A stretch of 64,000 nt of DNA. Origin: Symsagittifera roscoffensis. Its lineage: Eukaryota; Xenacoelomorpha; Acoela; Convolutidae. The notes under the pieces are model-generated. The model made no database searches and was not told the DNA's origin. It saw nothing but the letters and a program-made list of their open reading frames with translations. Position 1 is the stretch's first letter; each line of letters starts with the position of its first letter. The stretch spans positions 186,001 through 250,000 of the forward strand of contig NW_026970697.1 in NCBI RefSeq assembly GCF_963678635.1, in the 5' to 3' direction. A program made the translations under genes and the position numbers. This document shows, in pieces, positions 13,601-23,292 of this stretch.

Positions 13601-16600
13601 TCGTTTAATACTTTGATGCTAATTTTGTACCTCAAAAAACAATGAGTTAATTTCCACTTTGAGATGGAATACATACTAAACTTCTAAAAACGTACGAGAA
13701 TACGTAGTAAAAGCGTAAACGATGCAATAAATTGATACACTCTCGGTAAACATTTTTTTTTCAAAAAAATGATTTTCTTAAGCGTTGTGCGTGGGTTGAC
13801 CGCTCAAAATCTTGATCCAGAAAAAGTTTAGAATCTTAAACACTGCCGTATCGGCGAAAATGGGCGCCATTTGTTTTAAACACTGGGCGCCCAAAGTTTT
13901 TTGAAACTTACCACTCACCGACTGAAACTGTGAAATTTATTTTGATACATGGTAAATCTGTTCACTTTCTTAATACGTAGGGTGCTACCCGTATGTTTAT
14001 TTTCTATCCTTATAAATGAGGGTAAACACTCCTCCCCCCAAAAAATTATCCTCATTTCTAAAGACGCATCCAAAGGCAATCATGACAATTTTGAATTCTT
14101 ATGATGCTCATTTTGAGTGAATCTAAAAATCAACAGATTGTTGGTCTTCCCGCAGATTACATATATTTGCTTTGAGTTCCATTATCTGTAAACTGAAATC
14201 CTTGATTTAAGATGTTTTGCTTCCCATACCTTGTTGATCTGTCTTCAATCGAGCTGCCATGAAATGAACTTAACTTAAAAATTTGAAAATAAAAAAGAGC
14301 GTTTCTAATGTTTTTTTTTCATTGCATCATATGAAAAACCATGAAGTACAATTTAAAAAAAAATGGTGTGATTATCCAATTCGAGTATTCATACTGACGC
14401 AAAATATGACGCAAAAAAAAACAAGATAATAATTCAAAAACTACGCATAGAAAAATTGTTGAGGTTACTATAAACTCAAGGAGCATATAACTTGTAAATA
14501 ACAGCACTCAATTCGAATTCATATAAATTTTTAAGGATAGAAACAACTTTATAAAAAAAAAACAATTACCATTAGAACGCATCAATCCTATATGAGCCAA
14601 TAATATATCAGCTAATGCAGCGTAAAATCATAATTTTTGATAGTTAGATGCGTCCGTACTCTTGGAAAAACCACACAGAACTGCACATCAACTATGGAAC
14701 AGTTTTGTAAACTGCTCGTTCAATACTTTGATGCTAATTTCTTACCTCGAAAAAAGAATGAGTTAACCTCTATTTTGACATGGAATACATACCAAACTTC
14801 TAAAATTGTAGGAGAATACGTAATAAAAGCGTAAACGATGCAGTAAATTGATATGAAGTCTATTTTATTACATGGTAAATCTGTTCTTTTCCTAATACGT
14901 AAGGTGATGTCTCGGAAACTTTTTGTCAATCCTAATACATGAGAGTAAACCCCCTCCCTGTAAAAAACATCCTTATTCTAAAGACAAATCCAAAGGCAAT
15001 CATGAAAATTTTGGGTTCTAATGATGCTCATTTTGAGTAAATCTAACAATCAACAGGTTGTTGGTCCTCCATAAGATTGTTCAATTGTTTATAAATAGGA
15101 ATCCTTGCTTTATGATGTTTTTTTTCCATTGCGTTGTTGATCTAGCTTTATTTGAGTTATCATGTAATGAACGTGAAAACTTGAAAATCAAAAAAGCGTT
15201 TCTCTGAAGAACAATTAAAAGAAAAAAGTTAGATGTGATTATCCATTTCGAGTATTCATTCTGACGCAAATATGACTGCTTGGACGATAAAAACAAGACA
15301 TTAGTTCTAAAACTACGCATAGAAAAATTGTTGAGGTTACTCTAAACTCATAGAGTATAAAGTTTGTTATTAACCGCACTCAATCAAAATTCAAATCGTT
15401 TTCAGGATAAAAAACAACTTTTTTACAAAAATCTTAAAAATTACAATTGGACACCTATCAATCCTATATAAGCCAAAAACGTATCAGCTAATGCAGTGTA
15501 CTATCATAAGTTTTTTAAATGTGAGAAAAATCGAAAGAAAAATTTCTGCCATTTTTCAAATTTAGTCACTAGGTTTCAGTGGAACATATTTGTATCGAAA
15601 AAAATCCACATGTGAAATTTGAAACAAAAAAAATATAAAAATGGAAGAGAAAATTATCAAAACTAGATAAGAATGACTTCTTTTATGTGTACCTTTTTTT
15701 TCAAAATGAAAAATGGTTTTCTGGTATATCAGAGCAAACTTAGAACTCCAATATAAGCATCGAAAACAAAAATCTAAGACGAGCATATCTGAATGACTGT
15801 TCAACTTTTTTTAGTATGCTTAACGGGTTTTCTATTTACCTAAATCATGTAAACCATGATATAATGTAAAAGGAAGTTATTATTATACTTATTTCTTAGA
15901 TGAATCTGAGGTGAGTAGCAGAAATTTTTCGTATTTTCAGACAAAGCAACTGTGTTGCAGTAGCAAGCTATAGTTACACACGTCCTTACGCCTGGAAAAA
16001 CCACAAAGAACTGCACATCATTTAAGGAACAGTTTTGCAAAATATTTCAATCAAACTTACCATGATCGACCAAACTTAAACTTGCTCGTTCAATACTTTG
16101 ATGCTAATTTCTTACCTCGAAAAAAGAGTGAGTTAACCTCTATTTTGACATGGAATACATACCAAACTTCTAAAATTGTAGGAGAATACGTAATAAAAGC
16201 GTAAACGATGCAGTAAATTGATATGAAGTCTATTTTATTACATGGTAAATCTGTTCTTTTCCTAATACGTAAGGTGATGTCTCGGAAACTTTTTGTCAAT
16301 CCTAATACATGAGAGTAAACCCCCCTCCCTGTAAAAAACATCCTCATTTCTAAAGACACATCCAAAGGCAATCATGACAATTTTGGGTTCTAATGATGCT
16401 CATTTTGAGTAAATCTAACAATCAACAAGTTGTTGATCCTCCAGCAGATTTACATTACAGTTCAATTGTTTATAAATAGGAATCCTTGATTTATGATGTT
16501 TTTTTTCCATAGCGTTGTTGATCTAGCTTTATTTAATTTATCATGGAATGAACATGAAAACTTGAAAATCAAAAACGCGTTTCTAATGTTTTTTATTGAA

Positions 16601-18898
16601 TTATATGAAAAAGCATGAATTTATTTTCACATGAAGTACAATTAAAAGAAAAAAATTAGGTGTGATTATCCATTTCGAGTATTCATTCTGACGCAAAGTA
16701 AGACTGCTTGGACGATGAAAACAAGACATTAGTTCTGAAACTACGCATAGAAAAATTGTTGAGGTTACTCTAAACTCAGAGAATATGTAATTTGTTATAA
16801 ACAGCACTCAATTAAAATTCAAATCGTTTTCAGGATAAAAAACAACCTTAATAAAAAAGCTAAAAAATTACACTTAGACACGTATCAATCCTATATAACC
16901 TAAAAATTTATCAGCCAATGCAGCGTACAATCATAATTTTTTTTAACGTGAGAAATATCGAAAGAAAATTTTCCGCCAATTTTACAAATTTTGTCACTAG
17001 TTTTCAGTGGAACAGATTTGCTTCGAAAAAAATCCACAAATAAAATTTGAAAACAAAAAATGTGACAGTGAAAAAGAAACTTATCAAAACTAGATAAGAA
17101 TGACTTCTTTTATATGTACCTTTTTTTCGAAATAAAAAATGGTTTTCTGCTATATCAGAGCAAACTTAGTACTCCAATATAAACATCGAAAACAAAAACC
17201 TAAGACAAGAATATCTGAATGACTGTTCAACCTTTTTTTAGTATGCTTAACGGGTTTTCTAATTACCTGGAACAAAATTGTATTACACCGTAATAAACCA
17301 AATAGGTGAATCATTTGAAAGGACGTAATAATTGAACACTTATTTCTTAGTTGAATCTGAGTTGAGTAGCAGAAAAGTTTGGTATTTTAAGACAACGCAA
17401 CTGTGTTACAGCAGTAAGCCATCGTTACATTTGTCCGTACTCTTAGAAAAACCATAAAAACTGCACATCAATTATGGTACAGTTTTGTAAATTGCTCGTT
17501 CAAAACTTTGATGCTAATTTTTTACCGCGTAAAAACAATGAGCTAACCTCCATTTTGAGATTGAATACATACTAAACTTCTAAAACTCGTAAAAGCGTAA
17601 ACAACGCAGTAAATTCATATGAAGTCTATTTTAGTACATGGTAAATCTGTTTTTTTTTTCTTAATACGTAAGGTGTTGTCTCGGAAATTTATTGTCTATC
17701 CTAATACATGAGAGTAAAACCCCCTCCCTGTAAAAAACATCCTTATTCTAAAGACGCATCCAAAGACAATCATGATAATTTGGGGTTCTATTGATGCTCA
17801 TTTTGAGTAAATCTAACAATCAACAGGTTGTTGGTCCTCCCGCAGATTACATATACAGAAAAAATTTGTTTCGAAAAAAATCCACAAGTAAAATTTGAAA
17901 ACAAAAAATGTGACAGTGAAAAAGAAACTTATCAAAACTAGTTAAGAATGACTTCTTTTATATGTACCTTTTTTTCGAAAAAAAAATTGTTTTCTGCTAT
18001 ATCAGAGCAAACTTAGTACTCCAATATAAACATCGAAAACAAAAATCTAAGACAAGCATATCTAAATGACTGTTCAACCCGTTTTTTTAGTGTGCTTAAC
18101 GGGTTTTCTAACTAGCTAAATCATGTAAATCATGTTATAATGTAAAAGGAAGTTATTATTATACTTATTTCTTAGATGAAACTGAGGTGAGTAGCAGAAA
18201 TTTCTCGTATTTTCAGACAAAGCAACTGTGTTGCAGTAGCAAGCTATAGTTACACACGTCCGTACGCCTGGAAAAACCACAAAGAACTGCACATCATTTA
18301 AGGAACAGTTTTGCAAAATATTTCAATCAAACTCACCATGATGGCCATGATGGCCATGCTGACGTTGGGTTGGTTTAATTTTTTTGCAAAACCGTACGAG
18401 ATATTTCTGATCGAAGATAAACAAAAAAACTATAAATTACAGCATTTGTAATTTTTTATCTATTTTTGCTTGTCAATGGATCAGTCGAAAAAAAGATATG
18501 TTTCAACATGTTGAAAAACAATAGAATTTGAAAAAAAGAATATCAAGGGAACAATTGAATATGATGAGTATGAACAAATCTGATCAAAAAAACTCTGGAA
18601 ACACATAATCAATTTAGGAATAGTGATTCGAAAAGATTTCACTTACTGTCAGCACAACGACAGCTATAGACAAAACAACCACGACAACTTTCCAGCATAA
18701 CATTGAGCCTTTGCTTACTTCAGTTGCATCATTATCCAGTTTAGTCTGCTGAACATACACCGGCTCTTCGTAGATGACATTGACTTCTGGTTTTGCCAGT
18801 GGCTTGTCAACTTGATTGAGTTGAGTGCTGGTAATACCATTATTTCTTTCTTCAAGCTCAAATTTAACCTCATCAGGGTTTGCAGTGGGGGAAGCCAT
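4330..18898 (-). CDS. Type II membrane protein with fibrinogen-related domain, copy A
   Basis: Multi-exon gene on the minus strand. Supported exons are 18,898-18,647 (start, cytosolic tail, membrane helix), 6,828-6,727 or 6,253-6,158 (end of helix, coiled coil), 5,662-5,443 and 4,676-4,330 (FReD, stop). All junction phases agree (0, 0, 0, 1). The predicted product is about 305 residues: N-terminus inside, one helix, a sequon (NKT) just outside, a short coil, then the FReD. FReD proteins bind acetylated sugars, microbial surfaces or partner receptors; membrane-anchored type II members such as FIBCD1 are known in animals. The usual N-terminal FReD subdomain is missing. The first intron is about 11.8 kb. 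The ligand and function are not shown by the sequence. Exon calls are from reading frames and splice signals only. Confidence 0.8.
5443..5662 (-). CDS. FReD exon 1, copy A
   Basis: 220-base exon, acceptor TATTTCAG phase 0, donor phase 1. It encodes IIVFQRRGQFDVDFHRNFSEYENGFG, the family's VFQRR..DF.R....Y..GFG block, followed by FWLGL..MH.LT and W.L.I.T. When joined to exon 2 it gives WGEWEDFTVGP, matching the usual YAEY..F.VG junction. Only one replacement separates it from copy B. Confidence 0.9.
6158..6253 (-). CDS. Coiled-coil exon variant 2, copy A
   Basis: 96-base exon, phase 0 at both ends, acceptor TTCTTCAG, donor GTATGT. It encodes 32 residues: hydrophobic TLLLTISL, then SNKTSDLESRLNSMETNQL, a short heptad-like coil with an N-glycosylation sequon. 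It and the adjacent intron duplicate the unit at 6,727-6,828. The hydrophobic start fits the end of the membrane helix from the first exon. Confidence 0.75.
6727..6828 (-). CDS. Coiled-coil exon variant 1, copy A
   Basis: 102-base exon, phase 0 at both ends, acceptor TTGTTCAG, donor GTTTGT. It encodes 34 residues beginning TLLVTLTISF and then the same SNKTSDLESRLN coil as variant 2. The sequence is identical to its arm B partner (36,595-36,696). Symmetric phase lets either variant be used without a frame change. Confidence 0.75.
7600..8665. mobile_element. Long foldback (imperfect inverted-repeat) element, copy A
   Basis: The left half (about 7,600-8,190) and the right half (about 8,240-8,660) are imperfect reverse complements. 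Paired landmarks are the CACGTTTTTCTCAA / TTGAGAAAAACGTG segments (7,909 and 8,502), the TATATCACAAG / CTTGTGATATTAC segments (8,107 and 8,308) and the CTCCAAAAA / TTTTTGGAG segments near 8,158 and 8,275. No coding capacity is seen. Shortened relatives lacking the central hairpin occur at 20,085-20,430, 22,385-22,700 and, inverted, 45,240-45,460. It is probably a non-autonomous DNA transposon of foldback type. No target-site duplication was established. Confidence 0.6.
8666..9257. other. Intron, no gene seen
   Basis: T-rich intronic sequence of gene A. Open frames here (for example 8,765-8,974) are T-rich and low-complexity, with no recognisable protein character. Confidence 0.6.
9264..9355. 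repeat. GC-rich terminal-inverted-repeat hairpin, A1
   Basis: A 92-base foldback bounded by an approximately 20-base inverted repeat (GTTAGAA..TAGTTGAA..GATG against CATCTTCAACTATGTTCTAAC). It contains the inner perfect hairpin GGGCAC-GAA-GTGCCC and a further GTGC...GCAC pair. It is far GC-richer than the intron around it. A unit including about 170 bases downstream is repeated at 9,712-9,985. Confidence 0.7.
9718..9826. repeat. GC-rich terminal-inverted-repeat hairpin, A2
   Basis: Second copy of the hairpin at 9,264-9,355, with the same terminal inverted repeat and an extra GAGCGAAAAAGAGCCC segment. The following bases also match the first copy, so the duplicated unit is longer than the hairpin. 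Between the units lie imperfect ~20-base repeats of the GAAGAGCCCGGAAAATTGTG type (9,395-9,440). Confidence 0.65.
10275..12860. repeat. Arm A-specific intron duplication, first copy
   Basis: A direct repeat with 13,255-15,838, offset by about 2.97-2.98 kb and with very few mismatches. Arm B has one copy only (about 30,650-33,215, inverted), so this duplication postdates the separation of the two arms, or was lost from B. The small open frames repeated in it (10,304 and 13,284) are intronic and preserved only because the copies are young. Confidence 0.9.
10560..18330. repeat. Tandem array of decayed cassette copies in the first intron, arm A
   Basis: A unit recognisable by the phrase ATGCTCATTTTGAGT recurs at about 11,121, 12,044, 14,103, 15,021, 16,396 and 17,796, and another phrase (GTCCGTAC, the putative microexon 2 region) at about 11,669, 13,025, 14,652, 15,985 (as GTCCTTAC), 17,434 and 18,258. 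Spacing is irregular (about 0.8-1.5 kb) because of internal deletions and nested duplication. Most copies carry stops in the frame that is open at 18,116-18,316 and 15,840-16,040. A ~200-base insert with two GGGCGCC motifs sits in the copies at 10,754-10,965 and 13,735-13,945. Confidence 0.75.
13255..15838. repeat. Arm A-specific intron duplication, second copy
   Basis: Partner of 10,275-12,860. The junction at about 13,255 joins array sequence directly to the duplicated start, consistent with unequal exchange between array members. Confidence 0.9.
18254..18358 (-). other. Candidate in-frame microexon pair, copy A
   Basis: On the minus strand, 18,358-18,337 (22 bases, acceptor CGTCAG, donor GTGAGT) and 18,267-18,254 (14 bases, acceptor TTTCCAG, donor GTAACT) together total 36 bases and would insert HGHHGHHGVRTC between the membrane exon and the coil exon without changing frame. 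The longer reading of the second exon (to the donor GTATAA) would shift the frame. This is a prediction from splice signals and phase alone, and both could simply be intronic. Confidence 0.3.
18647..18898 (-). CDS. First coding exon: cytosolic tail and membrane helix, copy A
   Basis: 252 bases, 84 codons, ending at a GTAAGT donor in phase 0. ATG context AAATGG follows a CAG two bases upstream (a possible splice or trans-splice acceptor). The tail is acidic and polar, with NVIYEEPVYVQQ, two tyrosines five apart that could be phosphorylated. Then LCWK precedes VVVVVLSIAVVVLT. The positively flanked N-terminal side predicts N-in topology. Copy B differs at 14 residues, all in the tail. Confidence 0.8.
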
Positions 18899-20083
18899 TT
18901 CTGGGTAATTTTTAGAACTGATGTCCGGTTTTTTTTGTTCAAGCTTTAACTTTTTGCAACAGAATTGAAAATTAAAATTGAAACGCAGACCGAAGCGCTG
19001 TTTTTATGTTTGATTATTGCATCATATAAGAACACTTGATCTGGTTTTCATATGATGTAAAATTTAAAGTTAAAAGTAGCTCTGGCTTAATTTACTATTG
19101 TGAATGCACTTTCTGCCGTAAAAATTGGCAGCTTTAACTAAATAAAAACGGCTTTACTTTTTATAAACATCACTCGACAGCTTCACTTTTAAAACTACAC
19201 GATAGATGGCATCTCTCAATACAAAAAATAGCGAGGTTTTTGATAAATCGTTTTTGATTAAAGTTACTAAGAAGACAGAAATTCAAAATGCAAAACATTT
19301 GAGCTGATGTATTGTAACAAGATAAAAATATTGAAAGGAAAGATATCAATCAGAAAAAATATTTCTGCTTTCCTTATTTTTTTTCAACAGCTACATAGTC
19401 AAAAACACGACCAATTATTGACAAAAGACTAATAATTATTAACAATTATTAAAAAACAAACCTCGAACGACCACGAAAGGTGTCAAAAAAAGAATGAACA
19501 AAACCCTGAAAAACAAAACGAATCATGAATTCTAAAAATTATAAACATCATTTTTGAAAACTTCTAAAATCTACTGCAAATCGCCGTTTTGGTCCTTTTT
19601 TCCCTTCCAGAACGAAAAATAAAAAAATATATATCATCAATGAACAAATACTTATCGACTACAAATTACCAGCTTTCGCACTTATTGTATTTTTCATGAT
19701 CAAATACCATCAAACCTGTGTCAAAAAGAACTATAGTCAACATTACGTGACGCCATGCGACAGCTAATCCGTTCTTATAAAACCACCGTCGTGTTACCCG
19801 CAGGGCTTTTTGTGTACTAAGTTGTCACCTATTTTCCTTTTAATTACCTTAATTCCACAAATTTCATACAATATTTCCATAATTCAGGAAATAGGGTACG
19901 TAATACTACCATCGGGTCGCTGCCTATACCAGTATTCCACAAAAGTGGAAAAATCGTCATACTGATATCTCTATTTCCACAAAGTACGGATAAGCGTGGA
20001 GTCTCTTCCGTTCGTTAATGCATGTGTGTGAGAACCTCATATTGAACATTTGAACTATTAATTTGGTAGTAGCATAACATTAT
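18899..20083 (-). promoter_or_regulatory. 5' flank of FReD gene A
   Basis: About 1.2 kb upstream of the start codon, near-identical to the 5' flank of copy B (26,481-27,634). No conserved TATA box: the TATATAA at 27,172 in B is changed in A. The conserved block at 19,740-20,040 (alternating short inverted motifs around ATTCCACAAAAGTGGAA) is the best candidate for control sequence, but nothing specific can be named. Confidence 0.3.
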
Positions 20084-20084
20084 T

Positions 20085-20430
20085 GTTCCGACTTTCGATA
20101 CGAAAATAACAGAATATTTGTGCTCGGGGTGAGTTTTTTTTCTTCAGACAAATTTCGACTTTTTAACAAGCCATTTTTGACGGAGTTTTTTTATATCATT
20201 CAAAAGCCATTGTTGTCCTGAGCTTAAATTTGAAAAGATATTTCACCTGTGATCATTTTTCGTAAAGTTATTGGGGTTTAAAGATTGCCGTTTTGGCTAA
20301 TTTGGAACAATTAACGCGCGATATAATTCGCGCTATTAACGCGTAAGCGGAGATTTAATCCTTCTAATAAAACGTTCCAAATTGGTTGAACGAAGCTTAT
20401 TTGCCATAATTGATTTGTTACAAGGAACAA
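20085..20430. mobile_element. Short derivative of the foldback element
   Basis: It matches the two outer ends of 7,600-8,665: left end to AATTAACGCGCGATA..TTCGCGCT, then directly GCGTAAGCGGAGATTTAATCC from the right end. It therefore lacks the central hairpin. It begins within a few bases of the inner end of arm A. Confidence 0.6.
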
Positions 20431-22044
20431 AATCTATCTTTTTGTACCTTAAATGGCGTGTGGGGGGATAATGTAGTAAATTATGTTAATTGTGTTTAAT
20501 GTAGTAAACTATTATTAATTGTGTTTATTAAGTTTAAGCTGTCGCTGAAACTGCAACTGGATGTGGAATCCGCCAACTGTTCTTACTTGGACCGAAATCC
20601 ACAGAAAATTGCGGAATCTATCTACTTCTGCAAAATCCGCTAGCATTTACTGGATCCGAAACTACTGGAAACTTTTTAACTGTAACTCAAATACACTTTG
20701 ATCCATGTTTGGAGACTTGTCTCTCGATTCCAGTTACCTACAGAGACAATAAATTGCGCGACTATTCAGTGCAGACTTTTGCGTCGTCTTAAAGTCAATT
20801 TTGATTTTTTGCGGTTTGATTTTTTAACTTTTGAAAATAATTTTAGTACATTTCCTTTGTTAAAAGCAAAGCAAACTCCGCTGAGGAAGGCAAACAACAA
20901 AAGAGAAAAAGTCACAAAAAACTTGATCAATTTCTAGTATCGAAATTGGAATTTAATGTTACCTAATTTTATCTCATTTTAAATTTCACCTCGTGATCCA
21001 ATTTTCTCAAATTGGGTTAATTTTGTCAAAAAAGCACCAATCACAATTTCTTCTTGAAGTTCAAAGAGATTTGAAGGCATATGAAGATTTTTGACAATTC
21101 AAAGCTGAAGTCAATTTTTTGTTCTTTTAATTAGCTATGTGTAAACCAATCAATCAAAACAATTTTATCATATTTGTTTTTAATCTAGAACACAATATCC
21201 AATGCTTATAACAACACCTCGAAAAAAAAAATAAAACAGGTAAACTGCTCTTGAGGATTTGCCATCTAGGATACTGATTTTGTTTTTTTTCGGTACTAGA
21301 CTAAAAATTTAACCCTTTTCTTACTAGGCAAAAAAAATTTAAAACAAAAATGTAGTGAATGGAAGTCGTGGTGTTTTTTTATAGCTAAATGATCATTTCA
21401 TCCTACAAGAAAAATAGTTATTATAAACCTGGGTCTACAAAAAAAATCTAGTGTTTTGTTTTTCTTTTAAGTTCAAAACTGAAAATCTTGACTATCAATA
21501 GACAAGGAAGCTTTTGGGAAGTTTTTATTTGGAAAAGAACGTCTTTTTAGACCAAAAAAGATAAAATTTACCATGATTTTTGAAATAATTAACCTTATAA
21601 AATTTATTTTTCAAAGCTATCAACTAATTAAAGTTAAAGTGAGAAAATGTCACAATAGGCGTTAAAATTGCTTGTAAGAGGTTTGCGGACGAAAAATGTT
21701 CTTGAGTGTTTCAAACTCTGCTATAAGATTCTAACAATCATCAATTTTTTTTTCAAAGTTAAAAATGATTTTCGAGAATCAAACAAGCATGAGAAAAACT
21801 ACCTAATTTGATCTTTGTATTTTCGTTGGATATTATTCACTTAGTCTGCGTTTTGAAATCAATCTCCCTGAGGCGATATAAAGGGAGGAATGTTAACTTG
21901 TTTCTAGGCTGGAACGCTAATCTAATCAGAATTGAGAATTGAGTAACACATTGCGCTATGCTCTGTTTTCAATCAAAGTAAAAATTTGCGATATGGAGGT
22001 TTTTATTGGTTAAGAAGGGAAGGCTGTCGTTGCTCCAAAATTTC

Positions 22045-22066
22045 CTCTCTCTCTCTCTCTCTCTCT
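22045..22066. repeat. (CT)n microsatellite
   Basis: A pure CT run; the homologous position in X' carries longer GA runs (45,723-45,781). Confidence 0.95.
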
Positions 22067-22384
22067 GTCTGTCTTCTCCTCTTGGTTCTGCTCTCTTCAT
22101 TATTGCCGTGCTTAGTTTCCTTTTCAATACTAATTATATTGTTTCGATTATATCAAATAGCGTAGTTTTTGTTTATGAGTTTTTTTTTTATTTGTATTCA
22201 CAGGAGTTGATGTTTTACCCTCAAAAAGCGTAATTTTTTTTGTGACGAATAGCTCGTTGCGGTTGTTGTGGCAAATAGTTGAAAGTCGATAGAAAGCGGT
22301 AGAATGAAAAAAAGTTCTCCATGGTTTGATGGTTTATAGAGCAAAACGCTTCAGTATACAGGAGAGAAAACTAAAATTAAACAA

Positions 22385-22700
22385 TTATTATTCCGAATAG
22401 TTCGGCTCGGAAAGGTTTTTCTCTCCAGACAAATTTCGACTTTATAACTAGCCAATTTTGACGGATTTTTTAAAACATCATTCAGAAGGTACTATTTTTA
22501 TGGGCTTCAAAATTAAAAAGATATTTCATCTTGTGATCATTTATTGTAAAGTTATGGGGGTTTAAAATTTGGGAATTCGGCCAACGAACGACAATTATTG
22601 TGCGAGAAAGTTTGTGCAATTAGCGCTTAAACAGAGCTTTAATCCGTCCTACAAATCGCTCTAAATTGAAATTGGGCATGCTTTTTTTATGTCTTGTATA
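22385..22700. mobile_element. Diverged short foldback derivative
   Basis: Same outline as 20,085-20,430 (ACAAATTTCGACTTTATAAC start, GAGCTTTAATCCGTCCTA end) but with more substitutions. It is shared with X' (45,240-45,460, inverted), so this copy predates the X duplication. Confidence 0.5.
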
Positions 22701-23292
22701 GTAGTTTGCTATATGCAAAAACTTCATTTTATTTTCACTTTGCGCGTCATTTTATGTTTTTCAAAAAAAATGAAATTTTCATTTTTGATATCTTCATCAA
22801 TTTTGTAGAGGCGGTTGGAATTTTCCGAGTTTCGCACTGATGCAAGCAGTCTCGTTTTTGTTACTTTGGTTTTTTTTCTCTCTGAGATTGTGCTCTTCAA
22901 GAGAAAACAATGAAATTGGAAGTACGTTTTGCTTGATTCAATTGATGCAGCAAAACTTAAAAGTTTAAGGACCAAACGCCCCTTACAGTCAAAAAACGAA
23001 ATTTATAACTTTTCGGTATGGAAAATTTTAAAAAGTTTTTTCGTAAATTTACACTTTAAGACCACTTTCTCTCGCGCATTTTAAACTTGAAAACATTAAA
23101 ATTATCACAACAAGAAGAAAATTTGACATAACTTGAAAGTGATTTCAGTATCGGAGTAATGAATGTTTTTCTGTGATTAGATCACAGTTCCTCAAAAGTT
23201 CTCTTGATCAAGTTTTGAAGCACAAGTCAGTTGTAAGTCAACTAAGTTTGCGAGGTCACTTTTTTCAGTTGCCTGGTTATATCAACGAAAAA
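22701..23292. other. 5' flank of the spacer gene
   Basis: AT-rich; no gene seen. It includes a TTTTTTCAG at 23,262-23,270 that could be a splice or trans-splice acceptor for the gene starting at 23,293. Confidence 0.4.

Larger units (their letters stand above)
3080..20083. repeat. Arm A of large inverted repeat (high identity)
   Basis: The whole stretch reappears as reverse complement at 26,481-40,310 with few mismatches. Examples are the FReD exons, the foldback element, the paired hairpins and the 5' flank ending near 20,083. Arm A is about 3.2 kb longer, mainly because of an internal duplication (10,275-12,860 and 13,255-15,838) that arm B lacks. The outer limit is abrupt: at about 3,080 the match to B drops, and B has about 800 unmatched bases. 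The inner limit abuts a dispersed repeat. Confidence 0.92.
20540..22700. repeat. Block X, diverged partner of inverted X' at 45,240-47,420
   Basis: Shared, in order, are degenerate GGAATCCGC-type repeats (20,560-20,660), several AT-rich stretches, a GCGATATAAAGGGAGGAATGTTAACTT segment near 21,875, a CT microsatellite and a foldback derivative at 22,385-22,700. Divergence is much greater than between the arms. A small tandem repeat of the ATGTAGTAAA type precedes it (20,470-20,530). No convincing gene: the open frame at 20,698-20,937 is not preserved in X'. Confidence 0.7.
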
